Source: Erodium maritimum (taxonomy: Eukaryota > Streptophyta > Magnoliopsida > Geraniales > Geraniaceae). Taken from it: a stretch of DNA of 64,000 bases. Below, piece after piece: positions 1 to 11,116 of this stretch. Position numbers and translations under genes: made by a program. Each line of letters starts with the position of its first letter. The stretch's first letter is position 1. A model generated the notes under the pieces. The model did no database searches and had not been told where the DNA came from. It saw nothing but the letters and a program-made list of their open reading frames with translations. The stretch spans positions 67,378,039-67,442,038 of the forward strand of contig OY997593.1 of the NCBI GenBank assembly GCA_963921825.1. The letters are read 5' to 3'.

Positions 1-302
1 CAATACAACTCAGTTTCACAATCCAATGCCCATATAATTGATTCTCATATGAATACAAATACAATACTTCCCAAATCTCCCTAAATGATCAGCAAACCAA
101 AAAGCTTAGAAAAATGAACAAACTTTACAGATCCCCAAAACCAGGAGCAACTGTTACACGATTCAGCAAACCAAAACACCTAAAAACGAAGACTTTATCC
201 GAACCCAGAACCACAGATCATCCAAAACCCAGAAACGATTGACACCCGATACTCGAAATGATGAACGAAATGTAAAGAAATTGACCTTAAGAGCGAGAGT
301 AC

Positions 303-520
303 CTGAATTCAGATACGCTACAGGCCCATCAACTATTCAGCGGGAGCACGACAGCCAGTTCCGAAAGGGATGTTGCAGAGACATATAGAAGTGGATTGCG
401 TGTAGAGAGAGAAGAGCTGTTAGGTACAACAAACAGAGAGCAATGATGCAACAAAAATGGTGGTGCAGAAGTAGGGATGTGGATCTTTAGAAACCCTAGC
501 GAAGAAGCTGAAGCACCTCG
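303..520 (-). other. possible first exon (5' UTR) of a gene running off the left edge
   Basis: Read on the minus strand this stretch has a plant leader look: a CGCTAGGGTTTC motif, then pyrimidine-rich sequence, ending at CAG followed by GTACTC, a fair 5' splice donor at about 302. AT-rich intron-like sequence follows to position 1. An open frame at 329-634 (101 codons) covers it but resembles no family I know, so I read it as untranslated leader. The gene body would lie left of the window. This is inference only. Confidence 0.25.
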
Positions 521-740
521 CTTGGTAGACCCACTCCCCAATACACGACTCAAATTTTGGAGAAAATTAATTAGAATAAAAATTCCTAAAATCGTGAGAA
601 GATAAGAAAATAGTACCACTTTATTCGTTTCCAAGACATGGATATTTCACGTCATTTTAATATTATTTTGGATCATGATTCTTAAGCGTGTAATATGGGT
701 TACATTATATAGTTTTAAATAAGAGTTAATTTCATCTCAT

Positions 741-2552
741 GAAGAAAAATCAAATAGAAACCATTCTTTAATGTAAAAACCGTGTGAACCAATCCAAGCC
801 ATTCATTTTAAGAATGGGTGGATGAGATGCAATTGATTTGTTGACTTCAAAAAACCAGCACTTTTTAGTAAGGGGTAAGGGCTTTTTAGTAAAACCATCA
901 TATTTTTTTTTACCAATTCACTAATTTAATTTTTTCCGCTTCGTTTGAACTCCGATTGGCTTCAAACTTGCGCCATTAGTTTTGTTTTTTTCAAGGGCTT
1001 TCTATCAAGATCAGTCATGAATATATTTTGAAGCACGAAAAAAAAAATTATTTTCGGGGTTGATTTTTTTTTAAAATAAGTTAAGTCTGGGTAATTTTTA
1101 TCAACACTATACACTGGCTTTATCAACACTATACACTGGATTTATCAACACTATACACTGGATTTATCACCTCATTTTCCAAAATCGAACATGATTTTTA
1201 TCACATCATCACATGTTTTTTTATGAACACTAAGCACTAGTTTTATCAACACTAAACATTATGTTTATCATTAAATTACATGTGTTTTTATCATCCCATC
1301 ACATGTTTTTTTTATCAACACTAAACTCTAGGTTATCACCCTTATTTCGGGGTTGATTTTAGAAAAAGTTAAGTTTGGGTAATTTTTATCAACACTATAC
1401 ACTGAGTTTATCAACATTATACATTGGGTTTATCAACATTAAACACTAGTTTTATCACCTCATTTTTCAAAATCGAACATGATTTTTATCACATCATCAC
1501 ATGTTTTTTATGAACACTAAGCACTAGTTTTATCAACACTAAACATTATGTTTATCATTCAATTACATGTGTTTTTATCATCCCATCACATGTTTTTTTA
1601 TCAACACTAAACTCTAGGTCATCACCCTTATTTCGGGGCTGATTTTAAAAAAAAATTTAAGTCTGGGTAATTTTTATCAACACTATACACTGGGTTTATC
1701 AACACTATACACTGGGTTTATCAACACTAAACACTAGTTTTATCACCTCATTTTCCAAAATCGAACATGATTTTTATCACATCATCACATGTTTTTTATG
1801 AACACTAAGCACTAGTTTTATCAACACCAAACACTATGTTTATCATTAAATTACATGTGTTTTTATCATCCCATCACATGTTTTTTATCAACACAAACTC
1901 TAGGTTATCACCCTTATTTCGGGGCTGATTTTAAAAAAAAGTTAAGTCTGAGTAATTTTTATCAACACTATACACTGGGTTTATCAACACTATACATTGG
2001 GTTTATCAACACAGAACACTAGTTTTATTACCTCATTTTCCAAAATCGAACATGATTTTTATCACATCATCACATGTTTTTTATGAACACTAAGCACTAG
2101 TTTTATCAACACTAAACACTATTTAGCACTAGTTTGATACCCCGATATAAAAAAATTATTAGTGAAGATTTATCAACACTAAACATTGTTTTTATCACCC
2201 CAATATAAATTTTTATTTTCGTGCTTCAAAATATATTCATGACTGATCTTGATTTAAAGCCCTTGGAAAAAGAAAAATATTGGCGCAAGTTTGAAGCTAA
2301 TCGGAGTTGAAACGAAGCGGGAATGATTAAATTAATGAATTGTTGAACAAAAAAATGGACACTTGTCCACATGGCACCATGCTATTACAATTATGCCCTT
2401 GCTTGTGTGAGAAAGTAAGAAAGTGGCGTGAGTTTTTGTTGAATTGGGGTGATGATGTGGCATTATGGTGAATGTCGGATCTAAAGGGTGTGTGGCTAGG
2501 ATTGGTTCACACAGTTTTTAGGATAACAGGGGTTTCAATTAGATTTCTCCTC
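741..2552. mobile_element. non-autonomous MULE-like element inserted in the foldback MITE
   Basis: The termini are imperfect inverted repeats (GAAGAAAAATCAAATAGAAACC at the left, its counterpart at 2531-2552). A second inverted block, about 945-1045 paired with 2222-2320, includes CTTCAAACTTGCGCCA. The element is flanked by TTCATCTCAT (731-740) and TTCATCCCAT (2553-2562), a 10-bp duplication with one mismatch, the size expected for Mutator-like elements. The interior is a tandem array with no transposase reading frame, so it must have been mobilised in trans. The MULE label is inference from the TIR and duplication size. Confidence 0.65.
1080..2130. repeat. 288-bp tandem repeat array
   Basis: Units begin with a GTTAAGT-like phrase at 1080, 1368, 1656 and 1941, giving periods of 288, 288 and 285 bp and about 3.7 copies. 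Within each unit TTTATCAACACTA recurs every 20 to 30 bases, so there is a second shorter level of repetition. The array is AT-rich, non-coding and fills the core of the MULE-like element. Confidence 0.85.
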
Positions 2553-2570
2553 TTCATCCCATTGTCTTAA

Positions 2571-2897
2571 TTTTTTTTGATAAGCGAAAAGTTTATTAAA
2601 AATATGGTCTATGAAAAAAAGACACATACAAAGAGCAGATCCGAAAGGATCTTTTCCCAAACCAGAACAGCTTCAAAGAGCAACAAACAAACCGGGAAAC
2701 AAAAGACAGAAACAGAACAGAAAAAACACCATGCCTAATAACTAATCGGAATCAAAACAAGAGAACCGGTTAGCGACCGGAAAGGGTGTTAAATCTTGTT
2801 CTGTACTCGAGTCCAAGAACTCCTCGTTCCCGACCTCGTAGCCCTTCTTGTACTGACCCAGCACCCAGGAACCACGATCGACTGCATTTCCACAAAC
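2571..2897 (-). mobile_element. 5'-truncated LINE 3' end (ORF1 C-terminus plus 3' UTR)
   Basis: Read on the minus strand it ends in TTTTCGCTTATCAAAAAAAA, a typical plant L1 tail. Upstream, one frame runs coherently through WVLGQYKKGY and ends at the codons for CFDSD and a stop; I read this as the end of an ORF1 protein passing straight into 3' UTR with no ORF2. It splits the left arm of the foldback MITE: MITE sequence stops at 2570 and resumes at 2898. A clear target duplication is not visible, perhaps only CTTAA. Confidence 0.55.
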
Positions 2898-3384
2898 CTT
2901 AAAATTCTTGAATCTCACTTCATTACTCTAATTAATTTGTATGACACCTCACTGTCTTAGAATACATTTTTTTCATTTTCATACCCGTTATCAATTTTTC
3001 TTTTATTTTGGACGGAAAATGGTCATGTGAACCTATTTTTTCTAAAAAAATAACTAATCTATTCTTTACCTCCCACTCTTACCCACTTCATCTTCATTAA
3101 AACCCTAAACAACCCTATTCTGATGTCGGGTTGTTTAGGGTTTTAATGAAAAATGAAGTGGGTAAGAGAGGGAGGTAAAGGGTAGTTTAGGTATTTTTAG
3201 AAAAAAGGGTTATGTGCTTCGCACATGACCATTTTTCGTCCAAGAATTGATGGAAAATTGACGACGATAGGTATGAAAGTGAAAAAAAAATGCATTTTAG
3301 GGTAGTGAGGTGCCACAAAAAATAGTTAGGGCAGTGAAATGAAAATCAAGAATTTTTAGAACAATGAGATGAAATTAACCTATA

Positions 3385-3660
3385 AATAATTCATTCATAT
3401 ATTATTTTGATTATTATATATTTAAGAAATTTTTCAAAATGATTGATGTTTAAGTGCATGAATTGCATTCCAAAATTTTCTATTAAAATTATTTATTATT
3501 AAAACGTTATATTGTCTACCTGCACAATTTTTTCATCGCGTTGCCTAGAGTTGTCAAAGACTACCTTCTTCTCGGTCGTTTCTTCTGTCCATCTTCCTTT
3601 CGCTATCTCTTAATGCCTCTTTACGTTTCTGATTTTCACACGTGGTTCCTCTCGACCGTC
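3385..3660. other. AT-rich stretch, nothing recognised
   Basis: Between the foldback MITE and the next LINE relic the sequence is AT-rich, then pyrimidine-rich (3540-3660). I see no open frame, repeat or element end. Confidence 0.4.
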
Positions 3661-3661
3661 T

Positions 3662-4600
3662 TCATCTGTCAACGATCCAAACCTCGGGACTGACTTGAAA
3701 GGATCCTAGAGAGTTTCCTATCCGAAATGCAACCTCCCTATTACATGCTCTAATCGGAAGGTTTGACACCCTTTCCCATACCGAGAAGTGAGTGAAACTC
3801 ATGTCCCTCGGCTGTATATGAGCCCGTAGATCAATTAGGATTACTAAGGAATCCCAAAAAGCCCACAGTTCTCCCGCCAGCACTCGTGACCGCTCTTTTA
3901 CCGACCTGAAAAAGAACACCACCACCCCGTCTTCTAAAGGTTTGGCATCCACATTCCGAAGTCCCCACAAGTCCTCCATTCTATTGGCCATGGTACGCCA
4001 ATAGAAGGTTCGATTTATGAGAACCTTAGCTGCCAGAGCGAATTTGAAGTTTGGCCCACATAGCCCTGCTTTCGATGAGGACACCACTATTTCTTTGATT
4101 TTCATCGACCACATCTGATCACTTAGGATCCCCACGTTCGAATCTTCTTGAATCGGGTACAAACCCGGGTCTGTCCGGCCTCCTGACCCGATCCAATCGC
4201 CTGACCCGATCTACTCACCAAATGAAGCCGACCCGAGCCCACCCTAGTATGGAGCCGAACCGCGGCGCAACCCGAACCGGCCCTTAACCCGACCATCTTC
4301 CGCTCCTGGGCTCGTTCCATGATCCTCGGTTGGGCTCAAACCATCCCGAGGCTGGTAGACGAAGCCCCCTGGGCCCAGACGCTGTCCCGTTCGTCTCGCA
4401 TCCGATAACAGGCCCCGACCCTCTCCTTCATGGGCCTTAGGCCTGCCCGACATCCCACGCCCGTGCTTCAGTGGCACCCTATTCTCGATCGTCCGGTGTG
4501 GGCGGCTCTCCGGCCAACTGAAGTTGCTGCTGTCCCTCCACATACGGCGAGATGTGTAAATCTTCTTTGGCCACGAACTCCGGCCTCAAGAGGGTGATCA
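3662..4600 (-). pseudogene. LINE ORF1 relic with DUF4283 domain
   Basis: A minus-strand frame (3662-4162, 166 codons) has the layout of the DUF4283 region of plant L1 ORF1 proteins: FALAAKVLINRTF, then MEDLWGLRNV, then VFFFRSVKERSRVLAGELW, then FSVWERVSNLP. The frame is lost near 4120 and continues as GC-rich, frame-shifted sequence to about 4600, the expected N-terminal low-complexity part. The CCHC knuckle is missing, so the C-terminal side is cut near 3662. A related copy lies on the plus strand at 56860-57560 with the same motif order. ORF1 normally binds the element's RNA; this copy cannot make a full protein. Confidence 0.7.
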
Positions 4601-4899
4601 TCTCCGCAATTGAATGGTTTTTATAAATGGCTGGCTTTTGAAACATGAAATGACATATTTGAAAAATAAAACTGATTCTAATATGTGTGTTTTGAAATAG
4701 TCTTGATTCAAGCTGTAAGTTCAAGAGATACAACTTAAATCAAGAATGTTTTTACAAAAAAAACATAAAAATCATTTTCATTTTACAAACATGCACTTTT
4801 ATTTAAAAAAGCCGGCGACTTTTAAAAACCCGTTCATGAACATTCAGAAACCAATCACCTTTAAGCATTCTGAAACAAATTTTAAGCACTTACAATTTT
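4601..4899. other. AT-rich spacer, nothing recognised
   Basis: No coding signal or element end stands out. A short minus-strand frame at 4479-4733 resembles no family I recognise. Confidence 0.35.
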
Positions 4900-5150
4900 T
4901 TTTGTGAGTAAGAGCAAATTTAAATTAAGCCTCTTTTGAGAGGAAAGAGGAGTACATGGAAGTGTGTTTGAGAAATTGAAGAGGAAACCAAAACCAAAGA
5001 AAACAACAAAACAATCCAAATTACAAACTAGCAACTACATGAGATATAGCTCCCGGGACTGAAGTGATGAATAACTTAAGTGATTGCAACTGCCCAGAGA
5101 GTGAAGCTAAACCAGAGATCAAAGGGGAAACCATGATTCCTAACCTCCTT
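4900..5150 (-). mobile_element. candidate LINE 3' end
   Basis: The stretch starts with a T-run followed by GTGAGTAAGAGCAAATTTAAA, which on the minus strand reads as a plant LINE-like 3' UTR ending in a poly(A) tail. No coding part is visible, so this rests only on the tail. Confidence 0.3.
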
Positions 5151-5543
5151 TGAGCTTTGTTTTCCCGATCTTAAACTGGGTTTACCTTTGTTTGCATTTC
5201 CCAACTATCACCTTTCCATTTTTTGCACAAACTATCAACTACCGTTTGAAATCACATAATTGTTAGTTTTTTGTGTAAAATGTCAAAAATGCCCTTCAAT
5301 CTAGCTCAAATTCTCAAAAAATGCCATTAACCCCACATTCTCATCTTCCCTCCATCTTCTTCCCCAATCCTTTTATTTTTATTTTATTTATCATTTCAAA
5401 CAAAATCAAATAGGCTTCAAACTCCTTTGGTCATTGGACGACGATAGTAAACAGACCATAACAAGAGAATGAAATGAGTTTAGGAAGAATTGAGTTATAC
5501 ATTTCTCCCATTCCAACCATTGTAAGTTTGTTACTATCCAGAA
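5151..5543. other. spacer upstream of the ORF1-only LINE
   Basis: AT- and CT-rich sequence without a clear gene. The 15-base string TCAAACAAAATCAAA near 5395-5409 recurs near 7563-7577, outside both ends of the following LINE. It might be a distant target duplication, but it does not abut the poly(A)-like tail, so I do not rely on it. Confidence 0.3.
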
Positions 5544-7525
5544 ATGGGAATAATGCTCTCTCATAAGCCTCCTGACCCTTCCCCTTCCTCCTTCCCCTCC
5601 TCAACCCGCATCTTTGTCTATAACCTTCCTTTTGAGTTCTCTAATGACCATCTTTATGCTCTTTTTACTGAGTATGGAGCCATCAACAAAGCCTACTTAT
5701 CTACCAAGCTTTCAGTATCGGGGAAAATGTATGATTTCGTCTTCTTCCACGACCCTTCTTCGGCCTCATCGGCGGTCTCTTCTAAACACCGTTGTCGGCT
5801 GGGATCATAGCGCTTTATTGTCGACTTCTCCCGGGGTGTTGCTCGGCGTTCTGGGCCTTCCCGGCATGTCGCGAATCTGTCGGATGCAAGTCCCTCCAAT
5901 TCTTCTTCCGGCCGCCCATCTTACTTGGAAGTTGCTTATGGTTCTTCTCCTTTAGGCCCTGTTCCGGCCTTCTCCAAGGTGGCTCTCTCTTGCTCTGGTG
6001 CTCCCAACCCTCTTTATGGTGCTTTGCTCAAATTCAGCGTCATCGGAGTATTCTTGTTTTGCCGGGATATTGCCTCCTTAAGGACTGATATCTCCGCTGC
6101 TCTGGGGCCTCATATCCGCTTGGTTGAGCTTGGTTTTGGGGTGTTCTTGATCTCCTTCACAGACCAAGAATCTTTCAATTCTTTGGCTGTTGACAACTGG
6201 TTGGGTCTTCAGTAGTGGTTTTCTGATTGCTTCTCGGATGTTGAGTCTATCTCTTGTGGTGGCTGCTTCAAGTGGATTTCGATAGCTGGTATCCCTTCTC
6301 CGGTTGGTCCTTGTCGACTATACGGAATATTGCGGCGGCCATTGGCACTCCCATTGTTGTTCATCCTTATTCCACCTTGCTCACTCGCCTCGATCTTGCC
6401 TTCTCTCTCATCCATTCGATCTTGTTGGTCTCTGAGAAGTTGGAAGTTGAGGTGGATATCGAGGGTCTTACTTACCTTACTCTGGTTTCTGGTATGGAAG
6501 CGTCTTCGGTTCCTCCCCTCCCGGTGACGTCTTCTCCCTTCGACCTCGAGGAAGGTGAGTTCAGGCCTCCTTCGCCTGATGCTACCCAACGGTATCACGC
6601 CTTAGACTCCCACGAGGCCTCCTCCAAGGATTGTTCCGGTGATTTTGATGAGAGCTCGAGTCGCACGACCTCTGAATCCTCCCTGAACCCTTGCAATTCG
6701 GGAGTGAATCAGTCGATCCACCATTCGCCCCTCTCTTTTGATGCCACCATGGATATCATCGGATCCTTCCCGGAGCGCACTTCCCCTCGCCGGCCCTTCT
6801 CGTTCACTCCGCCGACCTCGATCACGGAATCTTCACAAGCATTCAACGCTTGTCGGCAGCCCCCAATTTCCAAGACTTGCGACGTTTTGGTTCCTGAGCC
6901 TTCGCGAACATTTTTGTCTGATGCAGTAAATGCGCTTGGGCCAACCCGCGTGGATGTGGGCCTTTCCTCTTTGGAGCCCAGTTCTTTGGTAGTGAAGCAC
7001 CTAACTCCTATTGTCTCTCCTGAGCTGGCCCCCGCTGGTAAGGGCCTGCCTCTGGCCCTGGTCCATTCAGCTTCTTCTGGATCTGACCCATCGACAGTTT
7101 TAGCCTCTCTCTAGTCTGGGCCTGCTCCCTTTGCTTCGTTCATCTCCGATTTTCACTCCTCGTCTCACCTTGCCGTCTCGCCTCCCCGGGCCGCTCGTCG
7201 CAAGAAACGTAAAAAGGCAGGTCTCCGTAAATCGGTCGTCTCCCTTAAAGACGTTAGTCCGTCTCGTTCCCTTTGAAAAAAATCCGAGGCCAAGAGGTCG
7301 TGGGCTCTTTGCAAAACTTTGGGTTTCTCTTGCCCGCTCGGCAACGAAGCTGCTCTCAAATTGTTTGAGTCTCATTGAGTTTTTTGTTTAGACTTTATAG
7401 CCATTTGGCCTTTCCTTTCTCTTGTCTTTTCCCTCTCTCTTCTTCCCTTTTTATAATTATCCTGAATTATTTTTTGGATTGAATAAAAATCGTATTTTTC
7501 ATTGATAAAATAATAATAATCAAAT
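5544..7525 (+). mobile_element. ORF1-only LINE with RRM domain (degenerate)
   Basis: The first frame (5544-5810) opens with an RNA-recognition motif: RIFVYNLPFEFSNDHLYALF (RNP2-like), then GAINKAYLSTK and DFVFFHD (RNP1-like). RRM-containing ORF1 proteins are known from plant BNR-type L1 LINEs. Frameshifts near 5800 and 6200 lead into a long frame at 6254-7114 rich in Ser and Pro, and the C-terminus (SWALCKTLGFSCPLGNEAAL) ends at the TGA near 7378. The 3' UTR follows at once, with GAATAAAAATCG and a (TAA)n tail near 7500-7525. There is no endonuclease or reverse transcriptase between ORF1 and the tail, so this copy is non-autonomous and broken. Confidence 0.65.
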
Positions 7526-7609
7526 CTCCTCTTCCCAAATTCATATCTCACAAGGACACAATCAAACAAAATCAAACCATTGGCCACAAATAACAATTGT
7601 ATCTTCATT

Positions 7610-7947
7610 ATCTCATGGGTATGAAATCATTTTTTAAAATGTCAAGGGTTTTCTCTGTCCACACATTGAGAAACTTGAAAGGTTTAGGGCCTTAGTCAAC
7701 TACATTATCAAAAAGAATTATAGGCCTATGATCTGAGATGTTTCTTGGGAGGCAAGATTGAGTTAGGGAGCTGTAAATGTTTAGAAACTCTGATGAAACC
7801 AGAAATCTGTCAATTCTGGATGTTTGTGATCTAGCTCCAAACCAAGTGAATTTCCCTCCATTCAATGATAAATTTATAAGGCTGAGATTGTTGATGAAAG
7901 CTTGAAAATTTGACATATCTGATCTTGAGCCCCTGTGAGAAGATCTC
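7610..7947 (-). pseudogene. LINE ORF2 endonuclease relic, downstream half
   Basis: The minus-strand frame at 7692-7916 carries the end of an L1-type apurinic endonuclease: NGGKFTWFGARSQTSRIDRF, then LPRNISDHRPIIL, whose SDH is the catalytic tail of the fold. Beyond a stop it continues as GPKPFKFLNVW, the usual sequence after the endonuclease. Its upstream half is at 19625-20095, and the two halves read into each other across ATCTC, the target duplication of Gypsy element A. The reverse transcriptase region is absent to the left. Confidence 0.75.
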
Positions 7948-8667
7948 TGTCACGCCCCAAATCCGGTTTTGACCAGACTCGAGACGTGAACTAAAACAGT
8001 AATAATTTTAATCGAAAATAAAGCCAACAAGTCTCCAATTCAAAATTTTAAAGCCTTTACAATGCCATGAGTCGACAACTCGGTAAAAACAACAGTAAAA
8101 GAGTTTAATAAAAACGAATAGTACGTCTCTAGACTACTAGTTTAGGACCCTCGCAAGCTCCCAAGCATCGAGCATCCTGCTAGTACACAACCCGCTTAGT
8201 ACCTGAAAAACAACAAGGTAATGGGTGAGCTTTCGCTCAATAGGAAAAGTAGTTAAGGTTATAAGCAAGCGCTCACCACCACGGGTAACCGTCCAATTAT
8301 GGCATACTAGTACAACACACAACTAATTACCAATGGAACTCGTAACCACAATCCTCAACTCAAGACCAAACCATACTCACAAACATAACCAACCAAACAG
8401 CACAAACTACAACCAGCACACCAATTAACAGTCATCAAACATAAAGTAAACTGTAAAAGCTCAAACGCGTCCAGTATCGCAGTCCCCTACTCAGTCGGTT
8501 GTCCACAGCCCGACTCCATCATATCGTACCGGACCACATAGAGTCGGCCTAGATGTCTTCCCGGAAAACACACGGGGCACGATCTCAATACGTCATACCG
8601 GAATCTCCATCGGCCTAGACATCTTCCCGGCACTCCTTCGGGGAACGAACATAAAACACAGCTTTCG
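7948..8667 (-). repeat. A-family 3' LTR fragment
   Basis: This matches the inner end of the A 5' LTR (from 16126) over about 720 bp with scattered differences, and lacks the MITE that interrupts that LTR. It ends at about 8667 inside the Val-Val-Phe-Val-Asp stretch of the RT gene of element B. It contains the LTR terminus with the CCGGTCAAAACCGG inverted repeat. Confidence 0.8.
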
Positions 8668-11116
8668 TCAACAAATACTACGACAAACTGATCCAGGTAC
8701 GACCTGAATATGTCATTCATCAAATCCATGAAGGCTGCTGGCGCGTTCTTCAACCCGAACGACATCACTAGAAACTCAAAGTGTCCGAACGCGTCCGGAA
8801 CGCGGTCTTCTCCACATCTTCCTTTCGGACCCTCAACTTATAGTAGCCTGATCTTAGATCAATCTTGGAGAAGCAGGTTGCTCCTCTCAGTTGATCGAAT
8901 AGGTCATCGATCCTCGGCATCAGGTAGCGGTTCTTCACCGTCACCCGGTTCAACTTCCGGTAATCGATGCACATCCTCAAGGCACCACCCTTCTTCTTTA
9001 CGAAGAGGGCGGGTGCTCCCCACGGTGAAACACTAGGGCGGATGAAACCCTTCTCCTGCAACTCTTCGAGTTGTCGCTTCAACTCGACTAACTCAACTGG
9101 CGCGAATCGATAAGGTGTCATCGAGATCGGCGCGGTGCCGGGGATCAAGTCGATCCGGAACTCTATCTCGCGCGCCAGCGGTAAACCTGATAGCTCCTCC
9201 GGAAACACGTCCGAAAACTCACAAACTACTCTCGGTAGGTCTCTGCCACCCTGCACAACCTCAGACTCCACTCCCGTAGTCAAAGCGGATAGAAGGACTC
9301 CGCTCTTGCTACCCAAAACACAAGTAATAACTCTGTCACCTGACCTCACCGTCACCTGACGTCGAAAGCAATCGATCGTCGCCCGATACCTCGCAAGCCA
9401 ATCCATCCTTAAGATCACGTCGAAAGCGGTCATCTCCAGAATGAGTAAGTCACCAACGAAGGGGCAGTCTGCCACTCAAACCTCACAATCTCGATAGAAA
9501 GTATCCAACACTACCTCCCCCGTAACTGGGGTCTCAAGACACAAAGGTCTACTAAGGGACTCCACGCTCAAACCCAAAGAACGAGCAAAAGAAGTAGAAA
9601 TAAACGAATGGGATGCACCAGTGTCGAACAGAAAAGACGCCCACGAATTAAAAAGTAAACACGTACCCTGTGTAGTCTCATGGTCGGCGTACTGCCTCTC
9701 AGCTCTAGCATCTGTGACTGCATAAACTCGACCATGCCGTGCTGGTGGTCCTCCTCTCGGTGGTGGTGGTGGTAGTGCCACCTGCTGCTGAGGCCTAGCC
9801 TGGTGTCTCAGGGCTACTGCTCCCGCCGCCTGACGCAGAGCTCTATGCTGCTGTGCCTGTCGTGGTCGGCCGGGAGGTGCCTGACGAGGCTGTGCCTGCT
9901 GGGGCCTCAGTGGAGGTACAGCTCCAACCCGATCGGGACAAGTGAGAGCAATGTGCCCCTACCGGCCGCACTGGTAACAAGTCCAATCAACACGCTGCCT
10001 CTCACCAAGCCCCTGTGGACGATCCATCTGCCGCGCTGCGAGTCCTCTACTCCTCGGGCAGTCTCGGGCCAAGTGTCCCTGCTGTGTGCATACTGGGCAG
10101 AACTGTGACAGCGGGGCCGGTCCAACTGACGCCACTGCTGCTCCTCTGCGCATGCCACTCTGCTGAAACTGTGGCTGGAAAAACTCAGAAGTCCTCTGTC
10201 GCCTCGCATCACACCTCTCTGACGGCCTGAGGAAACCACTCGGCCTCGGCCTGATATCTCGCTCTCTGGCGGTCTCTCGAAAATGCCTCTCTACTGCTAA
10301 GGCCTGATCTACCAGAGTAGAGTACACCTATGACCTTAAAGCAATAATCCGATCTGCAATAGCGGGGAGGAGCCCACGCTCGAACCGTCTGCAACGACTG
10401 TCCTCAGTCTGCACCATCTCGGGTGCGAAGCGGGACAATGATAAGAACCTCGCCGCATACTCGGATACTGTCATCCCCCTCTGCCGCAGCTCCAGGAACT
10501 GCTGGCGTCTATCATCTCGAACTGACCGCGGAAAGTACTGCTCCAGGAACAGTCGACTAAAGAGCTGAAAATCCTCACCAACTCTGTTCTGCACAGACTG
10601 CCACCAGTAGTAAGCCCCGCCCTCAAACTGGAAGGTGGAGAAAGAGACTCTCAGACGTCCCTCAGAAATACCAAACGTGTCAAGGTTGCCAGTGATCCGC
10701 TCCAACCATATAACTGCTGCCTCGGAGTCCGCACTCCCAGAAAATGTCGGTGTACCCAATCTACGGAAATCACGAAGTGCCTGGGCCGTGTAGCTATCCA
10801 TCTGACCTGGCCTATCGACGACGACTGTCTCAGTAGTAGGCACGGGCTCTGACGCCGGTGCTGCGGTCTCCTGCTGAGCACTGAGTACTGCTAGCACTGC
10901 GCGTACCACCTCATCAATAGGGGTAGCCTGAGTCGGCTCTACGACTGGGGTATCTCTCGCTGGTGACCCTGACGGTCCATCCTCAAAGCTCTGGTGCTCT
11001 GTGGGAGTAGCACCCTGGGCACTTGCTGCCCCTGCCAGTCCAACGGCTGGTGACTGGCCCTGCCCCAAAGCTGGGCGACTCCTGGTACCCCTCGGAATGT
11101 AAACACGAGACATCAC
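8668..11116 (-). pseudogene. Gypsy B gag-protease-RT, truncated
   Basis: Gag begins at about 11116 (MMSRVYIPRGTRSRP), with the capsid-like block FRRLGTPTFSGSADSEAAVI, WLERI, FLEQYFPRSVRDDRRQQFLE and EYAARF. Two CCHC knuckles follow near 10020-10100 and 9960-9990 (CPVCTQQGHLARDC; CYQCGR then GH). The protease has FLFDTGASHSFIS (about 9600). RT begins with [20 protein letters not shown] and [14 protein letters not shown] and stops at VVFVD, within the FVDD catalytic motif, where it is fused to LTR sequence. In-frame stops fall at 10328, 9959 and 9476, and a 2-base loss occurs near 8790. RNase H and integrase are gone. The family is probably a long-LTR chromovirus (Tekay/Del type), unproven because the chromodomain end is deleted. 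Confidence 0.85.

Larger units (their letters stand above)
723..3380. mobile_element. long-TIR foldback MITE, interrupted by a MULE-like element and a LINE end
   Basis: The ends are inverted copies of GTTAATTTCATCTCAT (725-740 and 3364-3379). After removing two later insertions the arms pair over most of their length: 2898-3115 pairs with 3135-3360, meeting at a short loop near 3120 (TTTAGGGTTTTAATGA pairs with TCATTAAAACCCTAAA). Flanks 714-722 and 3381-3389 agree at 8 of 9 bases, a candidate target duplication. Without insertions the element is about 0.5 kb. Long TIRs and a 9-bp duplication suggest a Mutator-type foldback MITE. No transposase is present. Confidence 0.65.

Noticed and set aside
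329..634. 101-codon minus-strand frame as a protein gene
   Set aside because: It resembles no known family, while leader motifs and a splice donor inside it favour an untranslated exon.
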